A stretch of 64,000 nt of DNA from Belliella kenyensis. Its GTDB lineage: Bacteria; Bacteroidota; Bacteroidia; Cytophagales; Cyclobacteriaceae. Numbering within the stretch: the first letter of the stretch is position 1; every line of letters starts with the position of its first letter. Below are positions 33,993 through 41,532 of this stretch, piece by piece. Where the stretch lies: NCBI RefSeq assembly GCF_022549675.1, contig NZ_JAKZGR010000016.1:1-64000 (forward strand), given 5' to 3'. Below the pieces are notes generated by a model that was not told where the DNA came from, searched no databases, and saw only the letters and a list, made by a program, of their open reading frames with translations. The position numbers were made by a program, and so were the translations under genes.

Positions 33993-34400
33993 TCAATTCA
34001 AATCCTCTTCTGTGATCTCAAAGACAAACTTTCTGTAGTATTTTTTACTCTCAGATATTCTCCATGAATCTTGATCTTGAGTGTTGAAAATGTTTTTCCC
34101 AGGACTATCTGGATAATAGGTTTTTACAACGACATCGGAAATTTTTATTTGAATTGAATCTATCATGAAATATTCAAACCTCCAAGAATTTCCCAAAGCA
34201 CAATTGCTTTCCTGATTATAATAGCTATTGGAATTTATTTCAACAAAGCTTTCTTTTTGAGTTTTTTCAAAACTAAAAAAATAAATTTCTAAATTTTCTT
34301 TTGTAGTATTTTTGATAAGATAATCATCACATGATTCTGGATCACAAGCAAACAAGCTTAGAACCAAAATAGTCAACGAAACAAGTTTTATCTCTTTCAT
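33993..34400 (-). CDS. Array lipoprotein 3
   Basis: 135 residues from ATG 34400 (MKEIKLVSLTILVLSLFACD), preceded by AAAAGGAG, the best ribosome-binding site of the array. Lipobox LFAC. Centre: DDYLIKNTTKENLEIYFFSF, ESNCALGNSWRFEYFM. The tail is shared with lipoprotein 2. The preceding peptidase fragment ends in TAA and is separated by 11 bp instead of overlapping. Confidence 0.8.
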   Translation of the reverse strand: MKEIKLVSLTILVLSLFACDPESCDDYLIKNTTKENLEIYFFSFEKTQKESFVEINSNSYYNQESNCALGNSWRFEYFMIDSIQIKISDVVVKTYYPDSPGKNIFNTQDQDSWRISESKKYYRKFVFEITEEDLN

Positions 34401-34411
34401 ATCTACTCCTT

Positions 34412-34620
34412 TTAATTATAATAATACGCTTCAAATAAAATATTCACTGCCTGCTGCTGATTGCCGTTATTTTGCAACAATCTATTCCTGAAACCCTGTA
34501 CTGTTTCCACTCCTGAACGTAATGCCCCGAATATTTGGCTGACTGTATATCCGCTTACATCATCCGTAAATCCAGATCTGATAAGATCCGCATTGGTATC
34601 AGTTAAGTCAAATAGGAGAA
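34412..34620 (-). pseudogene. 3' fragment of the metallopeptidase gene, module 3
   Basis: It reads FDLTDTNADLIRSGFTDDVS to FEAYYYN with one Q fewer than the others. Its DNA is the most diverged of the fragments (for example CGTTCAGGAGTGGAAACAG), though the protein is conserved. Confidence 0.8.
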
Positions 34621-34649
34621 CTTTTCCAAAGTTTCGAACTTTGGAAAAG
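34621..34649. repeat. 29-nt hairpin, array copy 4
   Basis: Identical to 32452-32480. Confidence 0.95.
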
Positions 34650-34723
34650 TTTACTCCCAGATACTCACTTTATAGCCAATCTCACTAACTGATTTGTTTC
34701 TGGTTTTATTTTGGTGATAGTCC

Positions 34724-35110
34724 TTATTTCAAATCCTCTTCTGTGATCTCAAAGACAAACTTTTGGTAATGCTTTCTATTGACTTCTAATATCCAAGTAT
34801 CCCTATCGTCCACATTGTATATATTCTTTCCAGGAGAATCTGGATAATAGGTTTTCAAGACTAAGTCATTTATTCTGACTTGAATCGAATCAAAAATCTC
34901 ATATGAAAGATACCGATGACCAACATCACAAATCATAAATTCTACTAATGTGGAGTTTGATTTAATTTCAGTATTTCGGCGTTCAGTACCTTCTTCAAAT
35001 AAAACTAAATTCAAATCTTTTTCTGTTTGATTTTCAATCAAATAGTCTACGCAATTATCTTTTACACAAGAAGTTAGCGCGAGCAAGATTAATACTACTA
35101 TTTTTTTCAT
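34724..35110 (-). CDS. Array lipoprotein 4
   Basis: 128 residues from ATG 35110 (MKKIVVLILLALTSCVKDNC). Lipobox LTSC. Centre: LNLVLFEEGTERRNTEIKSN, EFMICDVGHRYLSYEIF. Conserved tail KTYYPDSPGKNIYNVDDRDT. The signal and first ~35 residues are nearly the same as copy 5. Confidence 0.8.
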   Translation of the reverse strand: MKKIVVLILLALTSCVKDNCVDYLIENQTEKDLNLVLFEEGTERRNTEIKSNSTLVEFMICDVGHRYLSYEIFDSIQVRINDLVLKTYYPDSPGKNIYNVDDRDTWILEVNRKHYQKFVFEITEEDLK

Positions 35111-35121
35111 GATCTCAGTTA

Positions 35122-35333
35122 TCAATTATAATAATAAGCTTCAAATAAATTGTTCACATCCTGCTGCTGATGGTTTCCATTGTTTTGAAGCAACCTGGTC
35201 CTAAAGCCCTGCACTGTCTCGACGCCCGGACGTAGTGCCACAAAGATTTGACTTATAGAATAACCACTTGCATCATCCGTAAATCCAGATCTGACAAGAT
35301 CCACATTGGTATCAGTTAAGTCAAGTAGGAGAA
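35122..35333 (-). pseudogene. 3' fragment of the metallopeptidase gene, module 4
   Basis: Same extent as the other fragments; reads NGNHQQQDVNNLFEAYYYN at the end. The DNA around GTAGTGCCACAAAGATTTG is shared with module 2. Confidence 0.8.
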
Positions 35334-35362
35334 CTTTTCCAAAGTTTCGAACTTTGGAAAAG
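35334..35362. repeat. 29-nt hairpin, array copy 5
   Basis: Identical to 32452-32480. It lies about 75 bp after the stop of lipoprotein 5. Confidence 0.95.
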
Positions 35363-35436
35363 TTTACTCCCAGATACTCACTTTATAGCCAATCTCACTA
35401 ACTGATTTGTTTCTGGTTTTATTTTGGTGATAGTCC

Positions 35437-35823
35437 CTACTTCAAATCCTCTTCTGTGATCTCAAAGACAAACTTTTGGTAATGTTTTCTATTGACTACC
35501 ATTAACCAAGTATCCCTATCGCCCACATTGTATATATTCTTTCCAGGAGAATCTGGATAATAGGTTTTAACGATTATATCATTGACTTTTAATTGAATTG
35601 AGTCAATAGGTTCATATGTAATTGAATTTATATACGACTCACAAATACTTAATTCGCTAAAAACACCATTTGAAAGGATTTCGATATTGCGATATTCAAA
35701 ACCTTCTTCAAATAAAATTAAATTCAAATCATTTTCTGTTTGATTTTCAATCAAATAGTCTACGCAATTATCTTTTATACAAGAAGTTAGAGCGAGCAAG
35801 ATTAATACTACTATTTTTTTCAT
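35437..35823 (-). CDS. Array lipoprotein 5 (adjacent to the intact peptidase gene)
   Basis: 128 residues from ATG 35823 (MKKIVVLILLALTSCIKDNC), 11 bp after the peptidase stop; a TTG at 35838 overlaps the stop. Centre: LNLILFEEGFEYRNIEILSN, SICESYINSITYEPIDS. Conserved tail as in copies 1 and 4. This is the presumptive ancestral partner of the peptidase gene. If the pair is effector plus immunity, this is the cognate immunity candidate (hypothesis). Confidence 0.8.
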   Translation of the reverse strand: MKKIVVLILLALTSCIKDNCVDYLIENQTENDLNLILFEEGFEYRNIEILSNGVFSELSICESYINSITYEPIDSIQLKVNDIIVKTYYPDSPGKNIYNVGDRDTWLMVVNRKHYQKFVFEITEEDLK

Positions 35824-35834
35824 GATCTCAGTTA

Positions 35835-37619
35835 TCAATTATAATAATAAGCTTCAAACAAATTATTCACAGCCTGTTGCTGATGATTTCCATTGTTTTG
35901 GAGCAATCTATTTCTGAAACCTTGAACTGTCTCTACTCCAGGACGCAATGCACCAAAGATTTGACTGATCGTGTAACCGCTTACATTGTCTGTGAATCCC
36001 GACCTGATGATATCGGCGTTCGTATCAATTAAATCATGTAATAACCCAGCTGGTATCCAGCCCTCCATTCTATATATTCTATTATTAATTCTATGTATAA
36101 CTATACTCCTATTATCAGGTTTCTGAACAGGCGTGAAATCCTCTAAACCAATCGGTCTTATAATTGGATTATTATTGTTGTTACCAAAATGTTGTAGTGT
36201 TAGAAAATATCCATAGTAAAAACCCCACATCTCACCTACAGCACATACGCCATTGTTCATACCACTACCATCTCCATAAGGACCGTATGTAATGATATAA
36301 TTGATGTATTTCACCCAAAACCCACTGCCTACCTGCCTAAAATGCGAGGCATGTGCCAGTTCATGGAAGGTAGTGGAATATATGCTTGCAGTACCTAGTG
36401 ATGGTGCTGATTTAATGATCAAATCAGGCTGTATAAATTTGGTTATGTTTTGCAATAAATTTGCAGCTATTGTGATTCCACTCGATTTAGAAAGAAAAGT
36501 TACCAATTGAGAATTGGTTGTAAAACCTACCATACCCCAAACTCTTCTCAACATAGGAGCTGAACTTGAACCAGTCCCATTTTGTGCTACAATTCTCAGA
36601 TCTGAATGTGGTAAACCTACATTAAATTGATTGCAATAATTTAGGTAATGCACTGTGGCATTATTTACCGTAGCAAATCTCCATGCATCTGAACTTGTAG
36701 TAAAAGTAATATTTTGCCCTGCTGGACTATGCTTTCCTCCATTATATCTACCAGAAGAAATGCTAATCATGGAAGGCCAAATTTTGAACCCTCGTGAATT
36801 TTTGAACACAACTTCATAGTTCACATCCCTTTCGAAAGTGTTATCCACGCTATAGAAACCATTACTATCTGTGTATCCACTACCCCACTTGAACCATCTT
36901 CTTGTTTTTACTTTCACTCCAATTACGGGATCGATCGTGCCAGTGGTGGTATTTTGAACTCTAATATACCCTTGAGGTCTACGATAAGTTCTTGCCATTT
37001 GCAAATTGGAACTTTTACTTTCCCCTTGGTCTAAGTTACCAGTCAATAGCAGAGACTCTTCTTCAAGCGCATATAAAAATGAACCTACATATGATTCTTT
37101 ATTATTTTGACGTCCATTCATTCCATTTTCACCATCAACTGATTCGGGTAAAAACAACTCTTCTAAAATTTCATATTCGATTTCTTCATGGAAATTGTAG
37201 TCTGTAGGAACTGATGTATAGACCCAATAACTATTGAGATTGGTATCACCTATTTCAATGTCCCCTTGAGACACAATCTCATGATCCAAAGGTAATACAG
37301 AGTAGTTTAGCGAATCAGCAATGATCTTTTGTAAATCATCATCAGACTTTATGTGAAACTTCACATAAAAATCTGTAACATCAATTTCCAATTCAGCAGC
37401 ATTTTTATTTAAGCCTGTATTTTTATTAGTCAGCCCTGAGTTTTTTGCCAATAGACTTGCATAAGCTTTTCTCATATTTTTTACCGAATATGGATTTTCT
37501 AATTTTTTACCAAGAAAACTGTTTAATTCACTACTTGGGTTTTCTTCAGAAAGATCAGGGAGATCTTCTTCTTGACAAGATGCGAAAAACAACAATCCAA
37601 CCATCATAAAAACAGTCAA
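35835..37619 (-). CDS. Lipoprotein metallopeptidase with HELAH motif and carboxypeptidase-regulatory-like domain
   Basis: 594 residues from TTG 37619 (MTVFMMVGLLFFASCQEEDL); ATG 37607 is the alternative. The lipobox Cys is residue 15. A variable N-terminal part (20-205) precedes a CarboxypepD-reg-like beta-sandwich (about 215-280, GYTDSNGFYSVDNTF). The peptidase region has HELAH at 419-423 and a likely third zinc ligand E463 in AVGEMWGFYYG, a gluzincin-like layout. The C-terminal ~66 residues (DLIDTNADIIRSG to FEAYYYN) are the part copied in the downstream array. The leader and signal are shared with the gene at 31232. No family closer than metallopeptidase-like is claimed. It is probably cell-surface or periplasmic. 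Confidence 0.75.
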   Translation of the reverse strand: MTVFMMVGLLFFASCQEEDLPDLSEENPSSELNSFLGKKLENPYSVKNMRKAYASLLAKNSGLTNKNTGLNKNAAELEIDVTDFYVKFHIKSDDDLQKIIADSLNYSVLPLDHEIVSQGDIEIGDTNLNSYWVYTSVPTDYNFHEEIEYEILEELFLPESVDGENGMNGRQNNKESYVGSFLYALEEESLLLTGNLDQGESKSSNLQMARTYRRPQGYIRVQNTTTGTIDPVIGVKVKTRRWFKWGSGYTDSNGFYSVDNTFERDVNYEVVFKNSRGFKIWPSMISISSGRYNGGKHSPAGQNITFTTSSDAWRFATVNNATVHYLNYCNQFNVGLPHSDLRIVAQNGTGSSSAPMLRRVWGMVGFTTNSQLVTFLSKSSGITIAANLLQNITKFIQPDLIIKSAPSLGTASIYSTTFHELAHASHFRQVGSGFWVKYINYIITYGPYGDGSGMNNGVCAVGEMWGFYYGYFLTLQHFGNNNNNPIIRPIGLEDFTPVQKPDNRSIVIHRINNRIYRMEGWIPAGLLHDLIDTNADIIRSGFTDNVSGYTISQIFGALRPGVETVQGFRNRLLQNNGNHQQQAVNNLFEAYYYN

Positions 37620-37642
37620 GCTGTTTGACCCTAATCTGCTTA

Positions 37643-37650
37643 CAAAATTA
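37643..37650 (-). promoter_or_regulatory. Candidate -7 promoter element of the peptidase operon
   Basis: TAATTTTG, the same element and position as 31256-31263 in the paralogous leader. Confidence 0.35.
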
Positions 37651-37653
37651 AAT

Positions 37654-37673
37654 CTGTAATGTTCTGTAATGTT
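37654..37673. repeat. 10-bp tandem repeat CTGTAATGTT, two units
   Basis: Two exact units. An ATG (minus strand, 37676-37678) immediately precedes the units and is out of frame with the lipoprotein at two copies. It would be in frame at three. Confidence 0.9.
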
Positions 37674-37806
37674 CTCATAATTAAAATTTGCTTTTGATTA
37701 AAGAGTAAGTATTAAATAATGTGTCGTTAAGTAAATGAAAAATTAGATGAAAATCAACTAGCAAGACGACAAAGCTTATGAAAAATTTTATCTAGAGTTG
37801 AGACGT

Positions 37807-38265
37807 TTAGTTCTTTTCATATCGGGTAGTTTTTTTATCTCCTGTTTTATTGATCAAACCAAGCTCCACCCCACATTTCAAATCTCTACTTGCTGTAGCC
37901 GTAGAAAGTATATTGTGAAATTTTAGGTAATCCTTCCTAGTAAATGAATCATCGATTTGCTCCAAAAACACCTCAAGCCTCTCGACATCTGTCAATTTTC
38001 TTGAACTTTCTTCAAGAAGTTCATTCAAGGAACTTTCAATCACGGCCAACATGTATTCTATAAATTTGGTTGATTTACCTTCTTTGTCACTTGCAGATAA
38101 TGCCATATAATATGCCTTTTGATTCTTGGCAATAAGACTCTCAAATGGCAAGAATTCAAACAGTGGATATTCATTCATCAAAATGGTCGTTTGCCATAGC
38201 CTACCCATTCTACCATTTCCATCCATAAATGGATGAATAAACTCCATTTCGTAAGGTGGTTTCAT
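37807..38265 (-). pseudogene. 5'-truncated Fic family protein gene
   Basis: 152 residues beginning MKPPYEMEFIHPFMDGNGRMG. The Fic catalytic motif HPFxDGNGRxGR is intact, and the C-terminal helices and a winged-helix-like end (TRKDYLKFHNILSTATASRDL) follow. The N-terminal half of the fold, including any inhibitory helix, is missing. Family members are usually about 300 residues or more. Upstream is a pair of TGATAGTATCA palindromes rather than coding sequence. A short active Fic fragment cannot be ruled out. Confidence 0.75.
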
Positions 38266-38267
38266 TT

Positions 38268-38296
38268 TTTGATAGTATCAAATGATAGTATCAAAG
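38268..38296. repeat. Pair of TGATAGTATCA palindromes
   Basis: Two copies of the 11-bp palindrome TGATAGTATCA (38270-38280 and 38283-38293) lie directly upstream of the truncated fic frame. They look like a two-site operator or the remains of a repeat. Confidence 0.6.
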
Positions 38297-38478
38297 GTAA
38301 TAAAATATCATGAACTCGATTTCTGAAAACTTGAATCATAATAAAAAAGCTGTGATAAAGAGTAGAAAGACATTTAAGTTTTAGATCTAAGCCTCAACAC
38401 CATGCAAACTCGTCAAAAAAGTCCCTAAGAAATATTTCCAATAGCCATTTCCAAGATCTCCAAACCTCAACCCTTCCC

Positions 38479-38617
38479 TGCGCCTCTGCGTGCAAAAAAC
38501 TCCAACTAACTTCACAGAATCTCTAAAAGAAAAACCTCCGATCCACCATAGTAAACCGAAGGTTCTATTAATTTAATCTTAGCGTCTTTTGCGCCTTTGC
38601 GGTCTTTGCGAGAAAAA
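38479..38617. repeat. Dispersed intergenic repeat of about 140 bp, copy B
   Basis: Matches 29351-29493 from TGCGCCTCTGCGTGCAAAAA through ACCTCCGATCCACCATAG to CTTTGCG, in the same orientation. Confidence 0.8.
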
Positions 38618-38673
38618 GAAAACCCCGAAAACACCCATTCAAGGAATTCTCGGGGCTTTGGAATTTAGATTGA

Positions 38674-38706
38674 AAACCTTCGGGGTCTGAAAAAGACCCC
38701 AAAGGT
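38674..38706 (-). terminator. Candidate htpG terminator
   Basis: On the plus strand ACCTTCGGGGTCTGA and AGACCCCAAAGGT form an inverted repeat 10-40 bp after the htpG stop (positions about 38676-38707). Stem GGGGTCT/AGACCCC is perfect, and the outer part is imperfect. Confidence 0.5.
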
Positions 38707-38713
38707 TTGGTAT

Positions 38714-40597
38714 TTAAATCATCCCAACAGAACGTTGCACAAATGCCGTCAAGTCCTTACCTGTAAGCAAGCCTTGAGCAAGTAGTGCCAGGTCAAAAGC
38801 CTGCTTCGCCAACTTGGTCTGCTCTTCTTCGCTATCTGCTTTGAGGATTTTGTCAATCACCCCATGGTTACCGTTGATGGCTACTTTGTAGCTGTCAGGT
38901 AGTGAACCGTAGAAGCCCATTCCTCCACCAGTGGCTGCCATGTCTTTCATTCTGCGCATGAACTCATCCATTGTTACAGTCACAGGAAGCTCTTCAGGGT
39001 TTAAGCCTTCGATTTCCACACTGTAAGATTTGTTGTCGATCGCCTTTTCAAAGATTTCCTTCACTTTGGTAGATTGCTCTTCAGATAGAAGATTGGCATA
39101 TGCATCATCTTTTTGGATCAGCTTTTCTACCACATCGGCATCCACACGCTTCAGTTGTGTTTTCTCCTCTTTACCTTCCAAGTGCTGGATAAAGTGACTA
39201 TCGATAGGTGAATCCATCACCAAGACATCATAATCCTTCTTGTTTGCTGACTGAATGAAAGCATCTTGCTTATTGACATCCGTAGCGTATAGGTAGATGG
39301 TCTGATCGTTTTTGTCCTTTTGAGTAGCTTGTACTTTTTCCTTGTATTCTGGCAAGGTATAGAACTCTCCCTTGGTATTTTTCAACAAGACGAAATCTTT
39401 ACCCTTTTCAGCAAATTTCTCCTCAGAGATCATTCCGTACTTTACAAACAGCCCTATATCATTCCATTTCTCCTCATAGACTTTTCTGTCCTTTTTGTAA
39501 AGTTCAGCCAATTTATCAGCTACTTTTTTGGTGATATAGTTGTTGATTTTCTTCACATTACCATCCGCTTGTAGGAAGCTTCTAGATACGTTCAGAGGAA
39601 TATCTGGAGAATCAATCACCCCATGCAAGAGCATCAAGAACTCAGGCACAATGTCCTTTACTTCGTCTGTGATAAATACCTGCCTGCTGAAAAGCTTGAT
39701 TTTGTTCTTCTGAAAGTCGAAGTCATTTTTCACTTTCGGGAAATATAGCACACCTGTCAAGTTGAATGGATAGTCCACATTCAGGTGAATCCAGAAAAGC
39801 GGGTCTTCACTCATTGGATAGAGTTCCTTATAGAATGCAAGGTAATCCTCATCTTTTAAGTCGCTTGGTGACTTGGTCCAGATCGGAGAGGTGGTATTGA
39901 TAATGTTATCTACTTCTACCGACTTCCACTTTTTCTTGCCCTCTTCATCTTCCCCATCTTCTACGCTTTCTGTTTTTGTTCCAAACTTGATCGAAACAGG
40001 TAGGAACTTACAGTACTTATCCAAAATGCCTTGAAGCTTCCACTTGTCTAGGAACTCCTCAGACTCTTCATTGATATGAAGGATGATGTCTGTACCTCTT
40101 TCTGTTCTGCTACCTTCAGCAATCTCAAAAGTGGTACTTCCATCACAAGTCCACTTTGCTGGTTCGGCGCCTTCTTGGTAAGAAAGGGAATTGATCTCCA
40201 CCGTATGAGCGACCATAAAAGCTGAGTAAAAACCCAAACCGAACTTTCCAATGATCTCATTGGCATCTTTGGCATCTTTGAATTTCTCAACGAATTCTGT
40301 AGCACCAGAGAAAGCAATCTGATTGATATACTTCTTGATCTCTTCAGCTGTCATTCCAAGGCCACGATCGGAGATGGTGATGGTCTTTTTGTCTTTATCA
40401 AAAGACACTTCCACAGTAGTATCTCCAAGTTCTCCCGTGTATTGGCCTAATGTAGCCAATCTTTTGATTTTTTGGGTAGCATCTACCGCATTGGATACTA
40501 ACTCGCGGAGAAAAATTTCATTGTCAGAGTATAAGAACTTCTTGATAATCGGGAAAATATTCTCTGTATGGATCGAGATGGTTCCTTTTTCCTGCAT
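38714..40597 (-). CDS. htpG: Molecular chaperone HtpG (Hsp90)
   Basis: 627 residues. ATP-dependent cytosolic chaperone. The GHKL N-terminal domain shows IFLRELVSNAVDATQKI, DRGLGMTAEEI and IGKFGLGFYSAFMVA. The middle domain has LYFPKVKNDFDFQKNKIKLFSRQVFI and IDSPDIPLNVSRSFLQ, and the C-terminal dimerisation part includes GFYGSLPDSYKVAINGNH. Start at ATG 40597 (MQEKGTISIHTENIF). Monocistronic. Confidence 0.97.
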   Translation of the reverse strand: MQEKGTISIHTENIFPIIKKFLYSDNEIFLRELVSNAVDATQKIKRLATLGQYTGELGDTTVEVSFDKDKKTITISDRGLGMTAEEIKKYINQIAFSGATEFVEKFKDAKDANEIIGKFGLGFYSAFMVAHTVEINSLSYQEGAEPAKWTCDGSTTFEIAEGSRTERGTDIILHINEESEEFLDKWKLQGILDKYCKFLPVSIKFGTKTESVEDGEDEEGKKKWKSVEVDNIINTTSPIWTKSPSDLKDEDYLAFYKELYPMSEDPLFWIHLNVDYPFNLTGVLYFPKVKNDFDFQKNKIKLFSRQVFITDEVKDIVPEFLMLLHGVIDSPDIPLNVSRSFLQADGNVKKINNYITKKVADKLAELYKKDRKVYEEKWNDIGLFVKYGMISEEKFAEKGKDFVLLKNTKGEFYTLPEYKEKVQATQKDKNDQTIYLYATDVNKQDAFIQSANKKDYDVLVMDSPIDSHFIQHLEGKEEKTQLKRVDADVVEKLIQKDDAYANLLSEEQSTKVKEIFEKAIDNKSYSVEIEGLNPEELPVTVTMDEFMRRMKDMAATGGGMGFYGSLPDSYKVAINGNHGVIDKILKADSEEEQTKLAKQAFDLALLAQGLLTGKDLTAFVQRSVGMI

Positions 40598-41532
40598 AGC
40601 TATATTGAATTTTTAAATTGTTAGAAACAAATTTGACAATACAGCTTTATCAATGCCTGTTCCAAAGGATGAAAAATGTCATTTTGGCAGTTTAAAAAGA
40701 AATATACTACGTGAAATATGTAGATATATACCTTCGGTGAAATATTATTGAAACATGGAATAAAAGATACTCTTGGATATTTACTTCGTGATACTGATTG
40801 ATATTTGGGGAGTTTAGTTGAATGATGGAGGAAATACGATTGAAATATACTTTGTGAAATATAATAGAAATATGCCTCTTCCTATCGATAGTCAGGTATG
40901 GCGAAAATATATTGAAGTATGGAATAAAAGATACTCTTGGATATTTACTTTGTGATACTGATTGATATTTGGGGAGTTTAGTTGAATGATGGAGGAAATA
41001 CGATTGAAATATACTTTGTGAAATATAATAGAAATATGCCTCTTCCTATCGGTTGACTGGTTCGGCGAAATATCAAGATCTCAGTGCATATTAGCTTTTG
41101 ATGATATTCGTAGATATTTACTTTGTGATATAAGTTGATACTAATGATAAACAATTAAAATATGATATAAATAATTTAAAATTGAAATTAAATAAGTGCA
41201 TTAGTTTTTAAGAAATCCATAATTCTACTTTTCATAGATCAACTAAATTAGGTCTTTAAGGCAATAGATTTGGGATAAATTCAAAAGAATTTCCTCGCTC
41301 AAATACTTCAAGGTATTTCCACCTTATTTCTACAATATTTCCATGTATATCAATTTCTTATAAAGTATCCCAATATCCAATAAAATCTCCGATATATTAT
41401 ATTATTGGCTTGCCAAATTTCTATTTATTTCACTACATCTCCATGTATATCATTTTATAAAAAAAGAAGGAAGTTTTTTTTATAAAATTATTAACCTATT
41501 TTTCTAAAGCTTATTGTAATAAAGCAAACTAT
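40598..41532. other. Long A+T-rich intergenic region with tandem and scattered repeats
   Basis: 935 bp without a gene. It holds a two-unit tandem repeat (40734-41061), many GAAATATA and GATATTT words, and at 41323-41343 CCTTATTTCTACAATATTTCC (in part), a word shared with 8440-8465 (reversed) and 21784-21806. No promoter for the DUF6090 gene could be chosen with confidence. Confidence 0.6.
40734..41061. repeat. Two-unit tandem repeat, period 164 bp
   Basis: ATGGAATAAAAGATACTCTT occurs at 40755 and 40919. The match continues through GATACTGATTGATATTTGGG and GAAATATGCCTCTTCCTATC with very few changes. A third partial start (TTCGGCGAAATAT) follows at 41061. Confidence 0.9.

Larger units (their letters stand above)
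32452..35838 (-). repeat. Tandem array of five lipoprotein modules, period 713-731 bp
   Basis: Hairpins at 32452, 33165, 33890, 34621 and 35334 mark the period. On the minus strand the order per module is: 3' fragment of the metallopeptidase gene (about 66 codons), small lipoprotein gene, a ~75-bp tail and the hairpin. The first module in reading order is continuous with the full-length peptidase gene (35835-37619). The arrangement is what repeated tandem duplication of the 3' end of an operon, with the hairpin at the junction, would produce. Confidence 0.92.
37570..37740. repeat. Duplicated leader, copy 2
   Basis: Matches 31176-31370. Differences: two 10-bp units instead of four, ATAATT instead of GTAATT next to them (creating an upstream ATG on the minus strand), and scattered changes upstream. 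Confidence 0.85.
38297..38713. other. Intergenic region with the second ~140-bp repeat
   Basis: No gene. Contains repeat copy B (38479-38617) and, near 38622-38700, CCCCGAAAA ... TTCTCGGGG and ACCTTCGGGGTCTGA ... GACCCCAAAGGT inverted repeats just after the htpG stop, which could act as a terminator. Confidence 0.55.

Noticed and set aside
32452-35362. Possible CRISPR-like array from evenly spaced hairpins
   Set aside because: Spacing is 713-731 bp, the intervals are homologous to each other and coding, and no cas genes are present.
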